DNA from: Gammaproteobacteria bacterium
Lineage (GTDB): Bacteria; Pseudomonadota; Gammaproteobacteria; Steroidobacterales; Woeseiaceae
Direction: 5' to 3'
Assembly: GCA_030429005.1 (NCBI GenBank)
Contig: JAUIDP010000002.1
Coordinates: forward strand, 1 to 64,000
Length of the DNA stretch: 64,000 nt
The translations under genes were made by a program, and so were the position numbers. This document shows positions 37,456 through 47,392 of this stretch, piece by piece (within the stretch, counting starts at the first letter, position 1; each line of letters starts with the position of its first letter). Below the pieces are notes generated by a model. That model was not told the DNA's origin. It saw only the letters and a program-made list of their open reading frames with translations, and searched no databases.

Positions 37456-38392
37456 GCTGGCAGAGTTCTGCGGCAGAGCGGAAACTGGTACTGCCTGCCG
37501 GTTTTAGCCGGTGCCCGGCCACGGCGGCGAAAACGGCCTGGATGTCGTCCGGATAGACGCCCGAGTGACTGTTCACGAATGCATGTGCCTTGGCTGCTGC
37601 AGCCAGTGCCAGCGCGCCGCGTGGTGACAGGCCGATTTCGATGTCGGGCGACTCGCGGGTGAAGCGCACCAGTTCCTGGATGTAGTCGACCAGCGGGTCA
37701 CTCATGTGCATATTTGCCGCGGCCTGCTGCAGCTTGACGAGTGCGTCGGGGCTCATGGCTGCCGCGACCTCGTCGAGCATTGCGCGACGATCCTTGCCGA
37801 CCAGCAGTTCCCGCTCGTTCTCGGCGTTCGGGTAGCCGAGTTCGAGCCGCATCAGGAAGCGATCGAGTTGTGACTCCGGCAATGGAAATGTGCCGATCTG
37901 GTCGGCCGGGTTTTGCGTCGCTACAACGAAGAACGGGGCGGGCAGCTGGCGCGTGTTGCCATCGACGCTGACCTGCTGTTCTTCCATGGCTTCCAGCAGC
38001 GCGCTTTGCGCTTTCGGTGTTGCACGGTTGACCTCGTCGGCCAGGATCAATTGTGCGAATACCGGTCCCGGCTGGAACTGGAAGTCACCGCTTTCCTGTT
38101 TGAAGACGGAAACGCCGACGATATCGGCAGGCAACAGGTCGCTGGTGAACTGGATGCGGTTAAAGCTGAGGCCGAGCACCCGAGCCAGCGCCTGGGCCAG
38201 CATCGTCTTGCCAAGGCCCGGCAGGTCCTCGATCAGCAGGTGTCCGCGCGCCAGCAGGCAGGACAGGGCCAGTCCAACCTGGTCGTCCTTGCCGAGAATG
38301 ATCTGTCCCAGTTGTTTGCGAGCCGCATCCAGTGCGACCCGGTCGGCATTCTTGCTCAGAGGTAGTTTTTCTATGCGGCTTCCGCTCGGCAT
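37427..38392 (-). CDS. MoxR-family AAA+ ATPase
   Basis: A 321-aa chaperone-like ATPase. It has Walker A EDLPGLGKTMLAQAL, Walker B ILADEVNRATPKAQSALLEAMEE, and sensor regions PFFVVATQNP and GLSPRGALAL. MoxR proteins remodel or activate partners, often VWA or DUF58 proteins encoded beside them, as here. No VWA gene follows in this cluster. The start is the ATG at 38392, about 100 nt downstream of valS. Confidence 0.94.
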   Translation of the reverse strand: MPSGSRIEKLPLSKNADRVALDAARKQLGQIILGKDDQVGLALSCLLARGHLLIEDLPGLGKTMLAQALARVLGLSFNRIQFTSDLLPADIVGVSVFKQESGDFQFQPGPVFAQLILADEVNRATPKAQSALLEAMEEQQVSVDGNTRQLPAPFFVVATQNPADQIGTFPLPESQLDRFLMRLELGYPNAENERELLVGKDRRAMLDEVAAAMSPDALVKLQQAAANMHMSDPLVDYIQELVRFTRESPDIEIGLSPRGALALAAAAKAHAFVNSHSGVYPDDIQAVFAAVAGHRLKPAGSTSFRSAAELCQHVLDTVAIP

Positions 38393-38492
38393 CGGCTTCT
38401 CCTGCTCGGGTACGGCAATCGTCGCGAATCACGACGCCGATTGCACTCAAAGCCGGCAGGAGTGTGATGCAGTTATCAGAAAACCCGCAGCT

Positions 38493-41249
38493 TCAGCCAA
38501 GCTCGGCCAGTTTTTCCAGTTGTTCTGCCAGCTGTGCGATAGTGTTTTCAAAGTCAATCGCGCGTTGCTTTTCCTGTGCGACCACGTCGGCAGGGGCATT
38601 GTTCACGAAATTTGCATTACCCAGCTTGGCCCGCGCCTTCGCCAGGTCGTCTTCGGCGCGTTGCCGCTGCTTTTCGAGCCGCGCACGTTCGGCCGCGACG
38701 TCGATCAGCCCCTGCATGGGCACGAGCAGCCGGGCGTCACCCAGCAGGGCGGTTGCCGAATTGGGTGGATCCTCGCCGTCGGACAGCGCGGCGATGGACT
38801 CGACCCGGCCGACGCGCTGCAGCAGGTGCAAGAACCGCTCGACACGCGCAAGGTCATCCGGCGTCGCGTTTTGCAGAATGACCGGCAGCGGTTTGCCCGG
38901 TGCGATGTCCATTTCGCCGCGAATCTGCCGGATGCCGAGGATGAATTGTCGCACCCATTCGATATCGGCCACAGCACCGGCGCGGGATGCATGCGTGTCG
39001 ACAACGGGGAAGGGCCGCAACATGATGGTGTCGCCGTCGATGCCGGCCCTCGGCGCAACCTGTTGCCAGATCTCCTCGGTGATGAACGGCATGATCGGAT
39101 GCAGCATCCGGAGCAGCGACTCGAGAACCGTTACCAGCGTCCGCCGCGTGCCGAGTTTGGCCGCAGCCGATGCATCGTCAGACTGGAGCACCGGTTTGGA
39201 CAATTCCAGGTACCAATCACAGAACTCATGCCAGGTGAATTCGTACATCGCCTGCGCGGCGAGGTCGAGCCGGTAGACGGCGAGTTGTTCGTGCACGGCG
39301 CCAACGGCTGCATCCAGACGTGCCTGGATCCACAGGTCGGCCGCGGAATACTCCGCCTCGCCGTCACCAACTTTCTCGGTGTTCATCAGGACATAGCGCG
39401 CCGCGTTCCACAGCTTGTTGCAGAAATTCCGGTAGCCGTCGATGCGGCCGAGGTCAAAACGGATGTCCCGCCCCGTGGTTGCCAGCGCTGCGAACGTAAA
39501 ACGCAGGGCATCGCAGCCGTAGGCCTTGATCCCGTCCGGGAACTGTTTGCGGGTGGCTTTTTCAATGGCCGGCCTGAGGTGGTCCTGCATCAGGCCCGTC
39601 GTGCGCTTTTCCAGCAGGCTGTCGAGGTCGATGCCATCGATCAGGTCCAGCGGGTCCAGCGTGTTGCCCTTAGACTTGGACATCTTCTGGCCGTCCTGGT
39701 CGCGGATCAGGCCATGGATGTAGACCTCGCGAAATGGCACGTCTCCCATGAACTTGATACCCATCATGATCATGCGGGCAACCCAGAAGAAAATGATGTC
39801 GAAGCCGGTTACGAGCACACTGCCGGGGTAGTACTTCTCGAGTTCCGGTGTCTGCCCTGGCCAGCCCAGTGTGCTGAATGGCCACAGTGCCGACGAGAAC
39901 CAGGTATCGAGCACGTCGTCGTCCTGGCGCAGTGCCCGGCTGGCGGGGATGTCGTGCTTCTCGCGGACTGCTGCCTCGGATTTACCGACGTAGATGTTGC
40001 CGTCGTCGTCATACCAGGCGGGAATTCGGTGTCCCCACCAGAGCTGCCGGCTGATGCACCAGTCCTGGATGTTGTACATCCAGTCGTAGTAGGTCTTCGA
40101 CCAGTTCTCTGGTACGAACCGGATCTTGCCGGACTCGACGGCGTCGATAGCCGGCTTCGCCAGTGGCCCGATTTTGACGTACCACTGGTCGGTCAGGTAA
40201 GGCTCGACGACGGCGCCACTGCGATCGCCGCGAGGAATCTTGACGACGTAGTCCTCGATCTTCGCCAGGAGTCCCAGTGACTCGAACTCTGCGACGATTT
40301 TCCTGCGCGCATCGAAACGGTCGAGACCGCGATAGGCTTCAGGAACGTCATCGGCCATTGCCGCGTCGTCCGTCAACACGTTGTACATCGGCAGGTCGTG
40401 GCGTTTGCCGATATCGTAGTCGTTGAAGTCGTGCGCCGGCGTGATCTTGACGCAACCGGTACCGAACTCGGCCTCGACGTAATCGTCGGCGATGATCGGG
40501 ATTCGCCGGCCAACGATCGGCAGGTCGATTTCCTGGCCGACGAGATGCCGGTAACGCTCGTCATCCGGGTGAACGGCAACCGCGCTGTCGCCGAGCATGG
40601 TTTCGGGCCGGGTCGTTGCGACGGTCAGGTGGCCGTCGCCGGAGGCCAGCGGATATCGAAAATGGTACAGGTGACCGGGTTCATCGGCCGACAGGACCTC
40701 GAGGTCGGACAGGGCTGTGTGTAGCACCGGGTCCCAGTTGACCAGCCGCTTGCCGCGGTAGATCAGTCCTTCGTCGTAGAGGCTGACAAAGACCCGCGTA
40801 ACGGCCTCGGACAGGCCATCGTCCATCGTGAAACGGTCACGAGACCAGTCGACCGACGCGCCGAGGCGCCGCAGCTGGTTACCAATTTTGCCGCCGGACT
40901 CGTCTTTCCATTGCCAGACCCGCTCTACGAAGCGGTCGCGACCGATGTCGCGCCTGTGCGTACCCTCGTTGTTCAGCAGTCGCTCGACGACCATCTGCGT
41001 GGCGATGCCGGCATGGTCGGTTCCCGGTTGCCACAGTGCACTGTAGCCCATCATTCGCTTGTAGCGTGTCAGTGCGTCCATGATCGTGTCCTGAAACGCG
41101 TGACCCATGTGCAGTGTGCCAGTGACATTCGGCGGCGGAATCATGATGCAATAAGGGTCGCCGTCACCCGCCGGCGAAAAATAGTTGTTCGCTTCCCAAT
41201 GCGCGTAGACGCGTTGTTCGATGTCAGCAGGTTGGTAGGACTTGTCCAT
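38493..41249 (-). CDS. valS: Valyl-tRNA synthetase
   Basis: A 918-aa class I synthetase charging tRNA-Val. It starts [19 protein letters not shown] and contains [15 protein letters not shown] (HIGH-type HMGH) and [15 protein letters not shown]. The CP1 editing domain contains [15 protein letters not shown]. The C-terminal coiled coil ([20 protein letters not shown]) that packs on tRNA is present. It is preceded by holC, the usual pepA-holC-valS order. Confidence 0.97.
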   Translation of the reverse strand: MDKSYQPADIEQRVYAHWEANNYFSPAGDGDPYCIMIPPPNVTGTLHMGHAFQDTIMDALTRYKRMMGYSALWQPGTDHAGIATQMVVERLLNNEGTHRRDIGRDRFVERVWQWKDESGGKIGNQLRRLGASVDWSRDRFTMDDGLSEAVTRVFVSLYDEGLIYRGKRLVNWDPVLHTALSDLEVLSADEPGHLYHFRYPLASGDGHLTVATTRPETMLGDSAVAVHPDDERYRHLVGQEIDLPIVGRRIPIIADDYVEAEFGTGCVKITPAHDFNDYDIGKRHDLPMYNVLTDDAAMADDVPEAYRGLDRFDARRKIVAEFESLGLLAKIEDYVVKIPRGDRSGAVVEPYLTDQWYVKIGPLAKPAIDAVESGKIRFVPENWSKTYYDWMYNIQDWCISRQLWWGHRIPAWYDDDGNIYVGKSEAAVREKHDIPASRALRQDDDVLDTWFSSALWPFSTLGWPGQTPELEKYYPGSVLVTGFDIIFFWVARMIMMGIKFMGDVPFREVYIHGLIRDQDGQKMSKSKGNTLDPLDLIDGIDLDSLLEKRTTGLMQDHLRPAIEKATRKQFPDGIKAYGCDALRFTFAALATTGRDIRFDLGRIDGYRNFCNKLWNAARYVLMNTEKVGDGEAEYSAADLWIQARLDAAVGAVHEQLAVYRLDLAAQAMYEFTWHEFCDWYLELSKPVLQSDDASAAAKLGTRRTLVTVLESLLRMLHPIMPFITEEIWQQVAPRAGIDGDTIMLRPFPVVDTHASRAGAVADIEWVRQFILGIRQIRGEMDIAPGKPLPVILQNATPDDLARVERFLHLLQRVGRVESIAALSDGEDPPNSATALLGDARLLVPMQGLIDVAAERARLEKQRQRAEDDLAKARAKLGNANFVNNAPADVVAQEKQRAIDFENTIAQLAEQLEKLAELG

Positions 41250-41281
41250 AGAATGCGGAAGCGGGTCAGGCAGCGCCGGGC

Positions 41282-41710
41282 TCAGATGTTATGTGTTTCG
41301 AGTGTGTGGCCCTGTTCGCGGTAGGCGGCGAAGCGTTTTCGGCTCTCTTGTTTGCAGGTTTCGTCGGAGCTTACAAGCTCGGCGACGCGCGGGAAAGCCC
41401 CCGCGCAAGCAGGAATCTCGTCGGACAGATTAATCAACAGGTCACAGACATTGACGTCGGCAGAACCGCTGGTAATGCGCACCGGCGCTTCGACTTCTGC
41501 ATCGGGCCGGTCCAGCACTTCGTGCGGGACGAAACTGCCGTCGCGAAAAGTCCACAGCAGGTCGTCGAGTCGCCGTGCATCGCTGTCGTTTGCCGCGTGA
41601 ATGTGCACGGTGTTGTCGAGTCGGTACGCTTTTTCCGCCAGGCGGCAGGCGAATGCAAAGCGGGATTCCGGTCCGGATTGTCGCAGGAGATAAAAGTCGA
41701 CCCGGGCCAT
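41282..41710 (-). CDS. holC: DNA polymerase III subunit chi
   Basis: A 142-aa accessory subunit of the clamp-loader complex that links it to SSB. It starts MARVDFYLL and has [20 protein letters not shown] and [14 protein letters not shown], the usual HolC features, and its length matches E. coli chi (147 aa). The ATG at 41710 overlaps the pepA stop by 1 nt (TGATG). It is 32 nt before valS. Confidence 0.95.
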   Translation of the reverse strand: MARVDFYLLRQSGPESRFAFACRLAEKAYRLDNTVHIHAANDSDARRLDDLLWTFRDGSFVPHEVLDRPDAEVEAPVRITSGSADVNVCDLLINLSDEIPACAGAFPRVAELVSSDETCKQESRKRFAAYREQGHTLETHNI

Positions 41711-43206
41711 CAAGGCAACGCGCCGCAATGCTCGAGCAGGAACTCGGACAGCAACGGCACCGGACGCCCCGAAGCTCCTTTCTGCTTGCCGGTAGCCCAT
41801 GCTGTTCCGGCAATGTCCATGTGCGCCCAGTTCAGCCCGTCGGTAAAACGGGCGAGAAAGCAGCCGGCCGTGATGGCGCCTGCCGAACGGCCGCCGACAT
41901 TGGCCATGTCGGCAAAGTTGCTCTTGAGCGACTCGCCGTACGCCTCGTCCAGCGGCAACTGCCAGGCCAGGTCGTTGGCGGCCTCACCAGCGGCGACGAT
42001 TTGGTTTGCAAGAGCCTGGCTGCGGCTCATGACACCGCTGCGATGATGGCCGAGCGCGATTACGCACGCGCCCGTCAGAGTGGCGACATCGATGACCGTG
42101 TCCGGCTTGAAACGCCGTGAATACGTCAGGGCATCGCACAGAATCAGCCGGCCTTCGGCATCGGTGTTCAGTACCTCGACCGTCTGTCCGGACATGCTGG
42201 TGAAAATATCGCCCGGTTTCGATGCCCGGCCGCTGGGCATGTTCTCGACCGCGGGTACAACGACGTTGAGGTTGACCGGCAGCTGCAGCTTCGCAATGGT
42301 TGCCATAGTGCCGATGACACTGGCGGCGCCGCACATGTCGAATTTCATCTCGTCCATGCCTGCGCCGGGTTTCAATGAAATGCCGCCGGTGTCAAACGTT
42401 ACGCCTTTGCCGACCAGCACGACCGGTTTTTTACGGGTCGTACCCTTATACTGCATGACGATCAGTTTGCTGGCCTGGTCGGAACCATTGCCGACCGACA
42501 GCAATGAGTGCATCCCGAGACGCTTCATTTCCGCCTCGCCGAGAACGCGGGTCTGCAGGTTCCTGTGCTCGCGTGCCAGTTTCTGTGCCGTGCGGGCAAG
42601 GTAGCTTGGCGTGCAGATATTGGCCGGCAGGTTACCGAGTTGCCGGGCCAGCGAAACGCCTTTGCCGATGGCTCCGCCGTGCGTAAGGCCGAGCTTGGCT
42701 TTGCGGGCTTCACCCGGCTTCGACAGTGCGACGCCGACCTGCCGCAGGCTGCTGGCAGCCGGGCTGCGACCGCTTTTTGTTGCTGTGTAGCGGTACAGCT
42801 TTTCTTCGGCAGATTGTGCGGTGTGTCGCGCCAGGTAGTAGACGCCGGTATTGCCGCAGGGCTCCAGGGTCAGGCAGTTCAGGACAGACTTCGCTTTGGA
42901 CCTGGATACCGCGCCGATAGCAGCGGCAGTTGCAGCGACAAACTTGCTGACCGAGTACTCGCCGTGCTTGCCGAGTCCTACTACCGCAATGCGCGGTGCG
43001 CGGACGCCAACGAGCCCATTCAGTACCGTGCAGCTGCCAGCCTGTGCCTGGATGTCGCCGCTTTTTACGAGGCGCTGTAGTGCGCCTTTGCTTGCCGTAT
43101 TGACGTCTTCGGCGCCGATGCCGAGTTTGCCGCGCTCATAGATGCCCACGATCACGCAGTCAACAGCCCGGCGCGACGCCTTACTCGTCGTTGTGAAATA
43201 TTGCAT
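41710..43206 (-). CDS. pepA: Leucyl aminopeptidase (PepA, M17 family)
   Basis: A 498-aa M17 metallopeptidase. Its diagnostic active-site motif VLNTDAEGRLILCDALTY is intact. GKGVTFDTGGISLKPGAGMDEMKFDM supplies the metal ligands (Lys and Asp). It removes N-terminal residues from peptides, and in enteric bacteria it also binds DNA. The start is the ATG at 43206. It is divergent from lptF across a gap of about 125 nt, the conserved pepA/lptF arrangement. Confidence 0.97.
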   Translation of the reverse strand: MQYFTTTSKASRRAVDCVIVGIYERGKLGIGAEDVNTASKGALQRLVKSGDIQAQAGSCTVLNGLVGVRAPRIAVVGLGKHGEYSVSKFVAATAAAIGAVSRSKAKSVLNCLTLEPCGNTGVYYLARHTAQSAEEKLYRYTATKSGRSPAASSLRQVGVALSKPGEARKAKLGLTHGGAIGKGVSLARQLGNLPANICTPSYLARTAQKLAREHRNLQTRVLGEAEMKRLGMHSLLSVGNGSDQASKLIVMQYKGTTRKKPVVLVGKGVTFDTGGISLKPGAGMDEMKFDMCGAASVIGTMATIAKLQLPVNLNVVVPAVENMPSGRASKPGDIFTSMSGQTVEVLNTDAEGRLILCDALTYSRRFKPDTVIDVATLTGACVIALGHHRSGVMSRSQALANQIVAAGEAANDLAWQLPLDEAYGESLKSNFADMANVGGRSAGAITAGCFLARFTDGLNWAHMDIAGTAWATGKQKGASGRPVPLLSEFLLEHCGALP

Positions 43207-43330
43207 AGAGTTTCTTGTTGTTAGGTGCCGGACTGCCCGTATTCGCTCGCAATCAAGGGCTGTCGCGCGCAATGTAAAAACGGTAGTCTAACTGATTACG
43301 CCTGAATTGGTTAAGCAAAACCGGACGTCG

Positions 43331-44413
43331 ATGTTTCGAATCCTCGACCGCTATATTTTTCGCGAGATCGCCTCGACCTGGCTCGGCGTCACCCTGGTCC
43401 TGCTGCTTATTCTGCTGACCAACCAGTTTGCCCGGGTGCTGGGCGATGTGGCGAAAGGAAAACTGCCCAAAGACGCTGCATTTGACGTTATCGGCCTGTC
43501 TGCGGCGCAATACCTGACAATCCTGATCCCGATCGGCCTGTTCCTGGCGATTATGCTTGCGCTGGGCCGCCTGTACCGGGACAGTGAGCTGCCGGCCATG
43601 ATGGCCTGCCGAGTCGGCCCTGCCGGCGTCTATCGGCCGCTGGTCTGGCTGCTGCTGCCACTTTCCCTGCTGGTCGCCTGGTTGTCGATCGATCTCGGCC
43701 CGAGTGCGCTGCATGCCATCGAGCGGGTCGGCGCCGAAGCGCGCCGCGAGGCCGACCTCGCCAGTATCGAGCCGGGCCGGTTCGTACCTATCGGTCCGGA
43801 CAATGCCGTCGTCTACGGCGAACGGGTGCTCAGCGACGGCATGATGGAAAACGTGTTCCTGCAGCGCCGCCTCGACAATGGCAGGCTCGAAATCGTCATC
43901 GCGCGACGCGGTGAGCAGGTCGAGTCCGACGACCCCGATATTCGTTTCCTGGTCCTGCACGAAGGCCGGCGCTATGAAGGCGAGCCCGGCACAACCCGGT
44001 TTCGTGTCGTCGAGTTTCTGGAGCACGGCATTCCGTATCGACTGCCCAGCCTGGATGCGCCGGAACCCCGGCCGCGTGCCATGCCGTGGACGACTTTGCT
44101 GGCCTCAGACGAGCTGCAGGACATTGCTGAACTGCAATGGCGTGTCGGAGTGCCGCTGGCGACGATTATCCTGGCAATTCTCGCAGTACCGTTGAGTCGC
44201 ACGCAGCCGCGTGCCGGCCGCTACGGGCGGATTGCCATCGGCCTGCTCGTGTTCATTATCTACCTGAACATGCTCAGCGCCGCCAAGGCCTGGGTAGAAC
44301 AGGGCATCGTGCCGCCCGTGCTCGGACTGTGGTGGGTGCATGCGGCTGTTCTGCTGTTTGCCCTGGCCATGCTTGCCAGGCAGAGCATGTTTCACCGCCG
44401 GGTGCGCGCATGA
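43331..44413 (+). CDS. lptF: LPS export ABC transporter permease LptF
   Basis: A 360-aa inner-membrane permease of the LptB2FG complex that extracts lipopolysaccharide. It starts MFRILDRYIFREIASTWLG, with membrane helices at the N- and C-ends and a central periplasmic beta-jellyroll (about 130-260). The chosen ATG at 43331 matches the family start; an upstream in-frame codon adds eight residues. The stop overlaps lptG by 4 nt. Confidence 0.95.
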   Translation: MFRILDRYIFREIASTWLGVTLVLLLILLTNQFARVLGDVAKGKLPKDAAFDVIGLSAAQYLTILIPIGLFLAIMLALGRLYRDSELPAMMACRVGPAGVYRPLVWLLLPLSLLVAWLSIDLGPSALHAIERVGAEARREADLASIEPGRFVPIGPDNAVVYGERVLSDGMMENVFLQRRLDNGRLEIVIARRGEQVESDDPDIRFLVLHEGRRYEGEPGTTRFRVVEFLEHGIPYRLPSLDAPEPRPRAMPWTTLLASDELQDIAELQWRVGVPLATIILAILAVPLSRTQPRAGRYGRIAIGLLVFIIYLNMLSAAKAWVEQGIVPPVLGLWWVHAAVLLFALAMLARQSMFHRRVRA

Positions 44414-45477
44414 ATGGCATCCTGACGCAATACCTGATGCGGGCGATCCTGTCAGCCACCGCCCTGGTCCTGCTGGTCTTGCTGGCGTTGGCCGGATTGT
44501 TCGAGTTCATCGCCGAACTCGACGACACGCGCGGCAACTACCAGACCCCGCAGGTCGTATTGTATTCGCTGTTGCGCCTGCCGCAGCTGGCGTTCGAAAT
44601 GCTGCCTGTCGCGGTCCTGATCGGGTCTTTGCTCGGGCTCGGTGCATTGGCAGCGAACAGCGAGATCATCGTCATGCGCTCAGTCGGCCTGTCGATACGG
44701 CGAATGGCGGTCATGGTTGGTTTTGCCGGGATCACGCTATTGATCCTGACCGGCCTGCTCGGCGAGTTTATCGGTCCGCCACTGGACTATTTTGCACGCA
44801 ATATGCGCCAGGAAGCACGCACCGAGAAAACCGATGCGCGACTCGGCCAGGAAACCTGGGTTCGTGATGGCCCGGTCTTCCTGCATTTCGAACGGGTCAG
44901 CACCGATTTCGATTTTGGAAGTATTTACCTGTTCCGCTTCAACGATGCCAACGAGCTGGAGTCTGTCGCGAGGGCCGAGAATTCCGGCATCGATGACAAT
45001 GACAACTGGGTCTTGCAGAACTTTCGTGAGACCCGCTTCGACGACGACGGCGTGCACGTTGTCGAGTCGTCGCGCGCTGTCGAGTCTTTCGATATCGACG
45101 CGGAGGTGCTGGGCATTTCCCTCGTCAAACCGCAAAGCCTGTCCGGGCGCGGCTTGTTGAGTTACATCGGTTACCTGAAACGCAACAGCCTGGATGCCGA
45201 CCGGTACGAGACCGAGCTCTGGTACCGCATCGCGCGAACGGCGACGGTCGTCATTATGCCGCTGCTGGCGCTGGCGTTCGTGTTCGGCTCGTTGCGCAGC
45301 GGCGGTGCCGGCGCGCGACTGATGATCGGCGTGGTGATCGGGCTCGGCTACTACCTGGCCAGTGAAATGCTGGCCAACTCGGGGCAGGTCTTCAACCTCA
45401 ACCCGGCTGTCGTTGCCTGGTTGCCTTCAGCAGTGTTGTTGATTGTTACGCTATTCGCTTTGACTCGCGTGCGCTAG
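44410..45477 (+). CDS. lptG: LPS export ABC transporter permease LptG
   Basis: A 355-aa partner of LptF. The N-terminus MNGILTQYLMRAILSATALV is typical, a central periplasmic domain follows, and the C-terminus has helices with IMPLLALAFVFGSLRSGGAG. The ATG at 44410 overlaps the lptF stop (ATGA). The frame upstream is open but overlaps lptF and is a shadow. It is convergent with the RDD gene, 5 nt away. Confidence 0.95.
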   Translation: MNGILTQYLMRAILSATALVLLVLLALAGLFEFIAELDDTRGNYQTPQVVLYSLLRLPQLAFEMLPVAVLIGSLLGLGALAANSEIIVMRSVGLSIRRMAVMVGFAGITLLILTGLLGEFIGPPLDYFARNMRQEARTEKTDARLGQETWVRDGPVFLHFERVSTDFDFGSIYLFRFNDANELESVARAENSGIDDNDNWVLQNFRETRFDDDGVHVVESSRAVESFDIDAEVLGISLVKPQSLSGRGLLSYIGYLKRNSLDADRYETELWYRIARTATVVIMPLLALAFVFGSLRSGGAGARLMIGVVIGLGYYLASEMLANSGQVFNLNPAVVAWLPSAVLLIVTLFALTRVR

Positions 45478-45482
45478 CGAAG

Positions 45483-45905
45483 TCACTGCTTTTCTTTCGG
45501 GTAATACATCAGCCGGGTCTTGCTGAACTTGTCATGCCAGGATTGGCGCTGGTCGTCCCAGAGCTGCCAGAAATAGCCCAGCCCGAGTGGCAGGAGTGAG
45601 ATTGGCGCGACGCAAAACCGGATACTGCCCTGGGCGATACTCGGTAGTGAGCCGTCTTCGTTTTCCACTCGCAGCCCCCAGGCGAGCATGCCGAGCGTAC
45701 TGCCGCGCCGGCACCAGAAGCCAACGAGGAACGCGTATACGACGGCAAGCAGCATGACCTGGTAGGCGGGTGCCTCCGGTTCGACCGCTTCGCCGCCGCG
45801 AATTGCGATGAACGGGATCGTGGCGAGAAACCACAGTGCGATGACCAGCAGTGCGTCGTAGAGAATCGCGCCGAACCGGCGCAACAAGCCTGATGGTTGT
45901 TTCAT
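45483..45905 (-). CDS. RDD family membrane protein
   Basis: A 140-aa protein with three hydrophobic helices. RRFGAILYDALLVIALWFL carries the Arg and Asp of the RDD pattern, and CRRGSTLGMLAWGLRVEN and WDDQRQSWHDKFSKTRLMYYP are the other family motifs. Function is not known. The ATG at 45905 overlaps the stop of the upstream transporter gene (ATGA). Confidence 0.9.
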   Translation of the reverse strand: MKQPSGLLRRFGAILYDALLVIALWFLATIPFIAIRGGEAVEPEAPAYQVMLLAVVYAFLVGFWCRRGSTLGMLAWGLRVENEDGSLPSIAQGSIRFCVAPISLLPLGLGYFWQLWDDQRQSWHDKFSKTRLMYYPKEKQ

Positions 45906-47239
45906 GTCAGCGGGTTCCCCATGTTGAGCTTCGCGCGTCGTTTGTAGTCGCGGCCAAGCCAGACGGCAGCCAGTGCCCATAGTGCAGCAAACGGCACCAT
46001 GATCCAGGAGACGGCCGCGAGGGCCAGCCCGAATCCTGACATCAGGCCGCGCACGGACCAGGTGCCGACCAGGTCGCCGCCACGATAGATCGCCGTATCG
46101 ATGAAGTTCTTGGTCTTGTACTTTTCTTCGGGCGTAACGACCGAGTACAGCATGTCCGTCGTTGGTTTCGTCAGGCCGAAGCCGACGCCGCGACGGACGA
46201 TAGTCAGCAGGGCGACGGCGGCCAGCGTCGGGTTCATCGCGAGGACCGCGAAGCCGATGATAGAAATAACTGGCATGACGGCGAGAGAAATACCGATGCC
46301 GAGTCGGCCAACGACCTGCCTGACGACAATTACCTGCCCGACGAGGGCGACGATATTGGTGTAGTAGTTGATGTCATTGAAGAAGTGAATGCGTTCCGTC
46401 TGGCTCAGGTCTGATTGCTCGAGCAGGTTGGCCGTGAACATGTACAAGGCGGTACCGAGCAGGCTGGCGATCACCGAAATCAACCCGATGCCGAGGAAGT
46501 AGCCGGACGACGTCATGTGCGTGATGCCCGCCAGCGGGCTGCCGCCGAGCGGTTTTTCCGCCACGGCGTCGTTCCGCGCTTCATTTTCCGCAGAGACCCA
46601 TTTTCTCAACAAACGGATGCAGGGTATTGCGGCAGTCAGCAGGGCGGCGGAGATCAGAAACAGGTTTTCATAGCCGATGTCGGGCAGGTATTCCTTGGTA
46701 ATCTTGCCAGCGACAATTGCGCCGATCGTTCCGCCCGACGAAATCAGGCCAAACAGCCGCCGACCCTGCTCGCGCGAGTAGATATCGGCCATGAAGCTCC
46801 AGAAAACCGAGACGACGAAGAGATTGAAAATGCTAAGCCAGACAAAGAATACGCGGCCGAGCCAGACGTAGTCCTTGTCCTGGTCGATCGCCATCGAGAA
46901 CACGACCCAGAACAACAGGATGTTCACGATAAAGAAGAGGTATACCCACGGCAAGAATTGCCGGCGGGGGAAGCGTGACGTGATCCAGCCGAAGACCGGC
47001 GTCGCGAGCAGCATCACGATGAAGGTGCCGGAAAACAGCCACGGTATCGTTGCTGAACCGCTGAAAACTGCCATTTCCTCGCGGACCGGCCGCAACATGT
47101 AGTACGACGACAGCACGCAAAAGAAATACAGGAACGACCAGAAGACCGCAGCAACCTCGTGCTTTTGCAGGCCGAAGAGTCGCTTCAGAATCGGCGCTGG
47201 CGTGTTGTCTGTTGCAGTGCTGTGCATGGCCTGCGCCAT
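45902..47239 (-). CDS. ATP/ADP-translocase-like (NTP/NDP) major-facilitator carrier
   Basis: A 445-aa protein with about twelve helices. The opening EVAAVFWSFLYFFCVLSSYYMLRPVREEM resembles the TLC/Npt family known for ATP:ADP exchange in intracellular parasites and plastids. In free-living bacteria similar proteins are annotated as MFS or Npt1/Npt2-family carriers, and their substrate is unknown. SRRLGIG-like and FGLTKPTTDMLYSVVTPEEKYKTKNF segments near the C-terminus are typical. Weak similarity to general MFS cannot be excluded by eye. Confidence 0.75.
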   Translation of the reverse strand: MAQAMHSTATDNTPAPILKRLFGLQKHEVAAVFWSFLYFFCVLSSYYMLRPVREEMAVFSGSATIPWLFSGTFIVMLLATPVFGWITSRFPRRQFLPWVYLFFIVNILLFWVVFSMAIDQDKDYVWLGRVFFVWLSIFNLFVVSVFWSFMADIYSREQGRRLFGLISSGGTIGAIVAGKITKEYLPDIGYENLFLISAALLTAAIPCIRLLRKWVSAENEARNDAVAEKPLGGSPLAGITHMTSSGYFLGIGLISVIASLLGTALYMFTANLLEQSDLSQTERIHFFNDINYYTNIVALVGQVIVVRQVVGRLGIGISLAVMPVISIIGFAVLAMNPTLAAVALLTIVRRGVGFGLTKPTTDMLYSVVTPEEKYKTKNFIDTAIYRGGDLVGTWSVRGLMSGFGLALAAVSWIMVPFAALWALAAVWLGRDYKRRAKLNMGNPLT

Positions 47240-47287
47240 CTTAATGACTGCTGCACAAATGTCATCCGATTTCGCGCAACGCCCCTC

Positions 47288-47341
47288 ATATTATTGATCA
47301 ATGGCTTATAGGAGTTTATTGAAGTTATTTCTCAATAATAT
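47288..47341. repeat. AT-rich inverted repeat upstream of the TPR lipoprotein gene
   Basis: ATATTATTGA (47288-47297) and TCAATAATAT (47332-47341) are perfect inverted copies around a spacer of about 34 nt. Flanking CCTC and GAGG partly extend the pairing. The region is much more AT-rich than its neighbourhood and lies in the 150-nt divergent gap between the carrier and the TPR lipoprotein. It may be an operator or a leader structure. Confidence 0.5.
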
Positions 47342-47392
47342 TCGTCTTTATGAGGCGTACAATGGAGAGGGGCTTCCGGGGAGGGGCAAACG

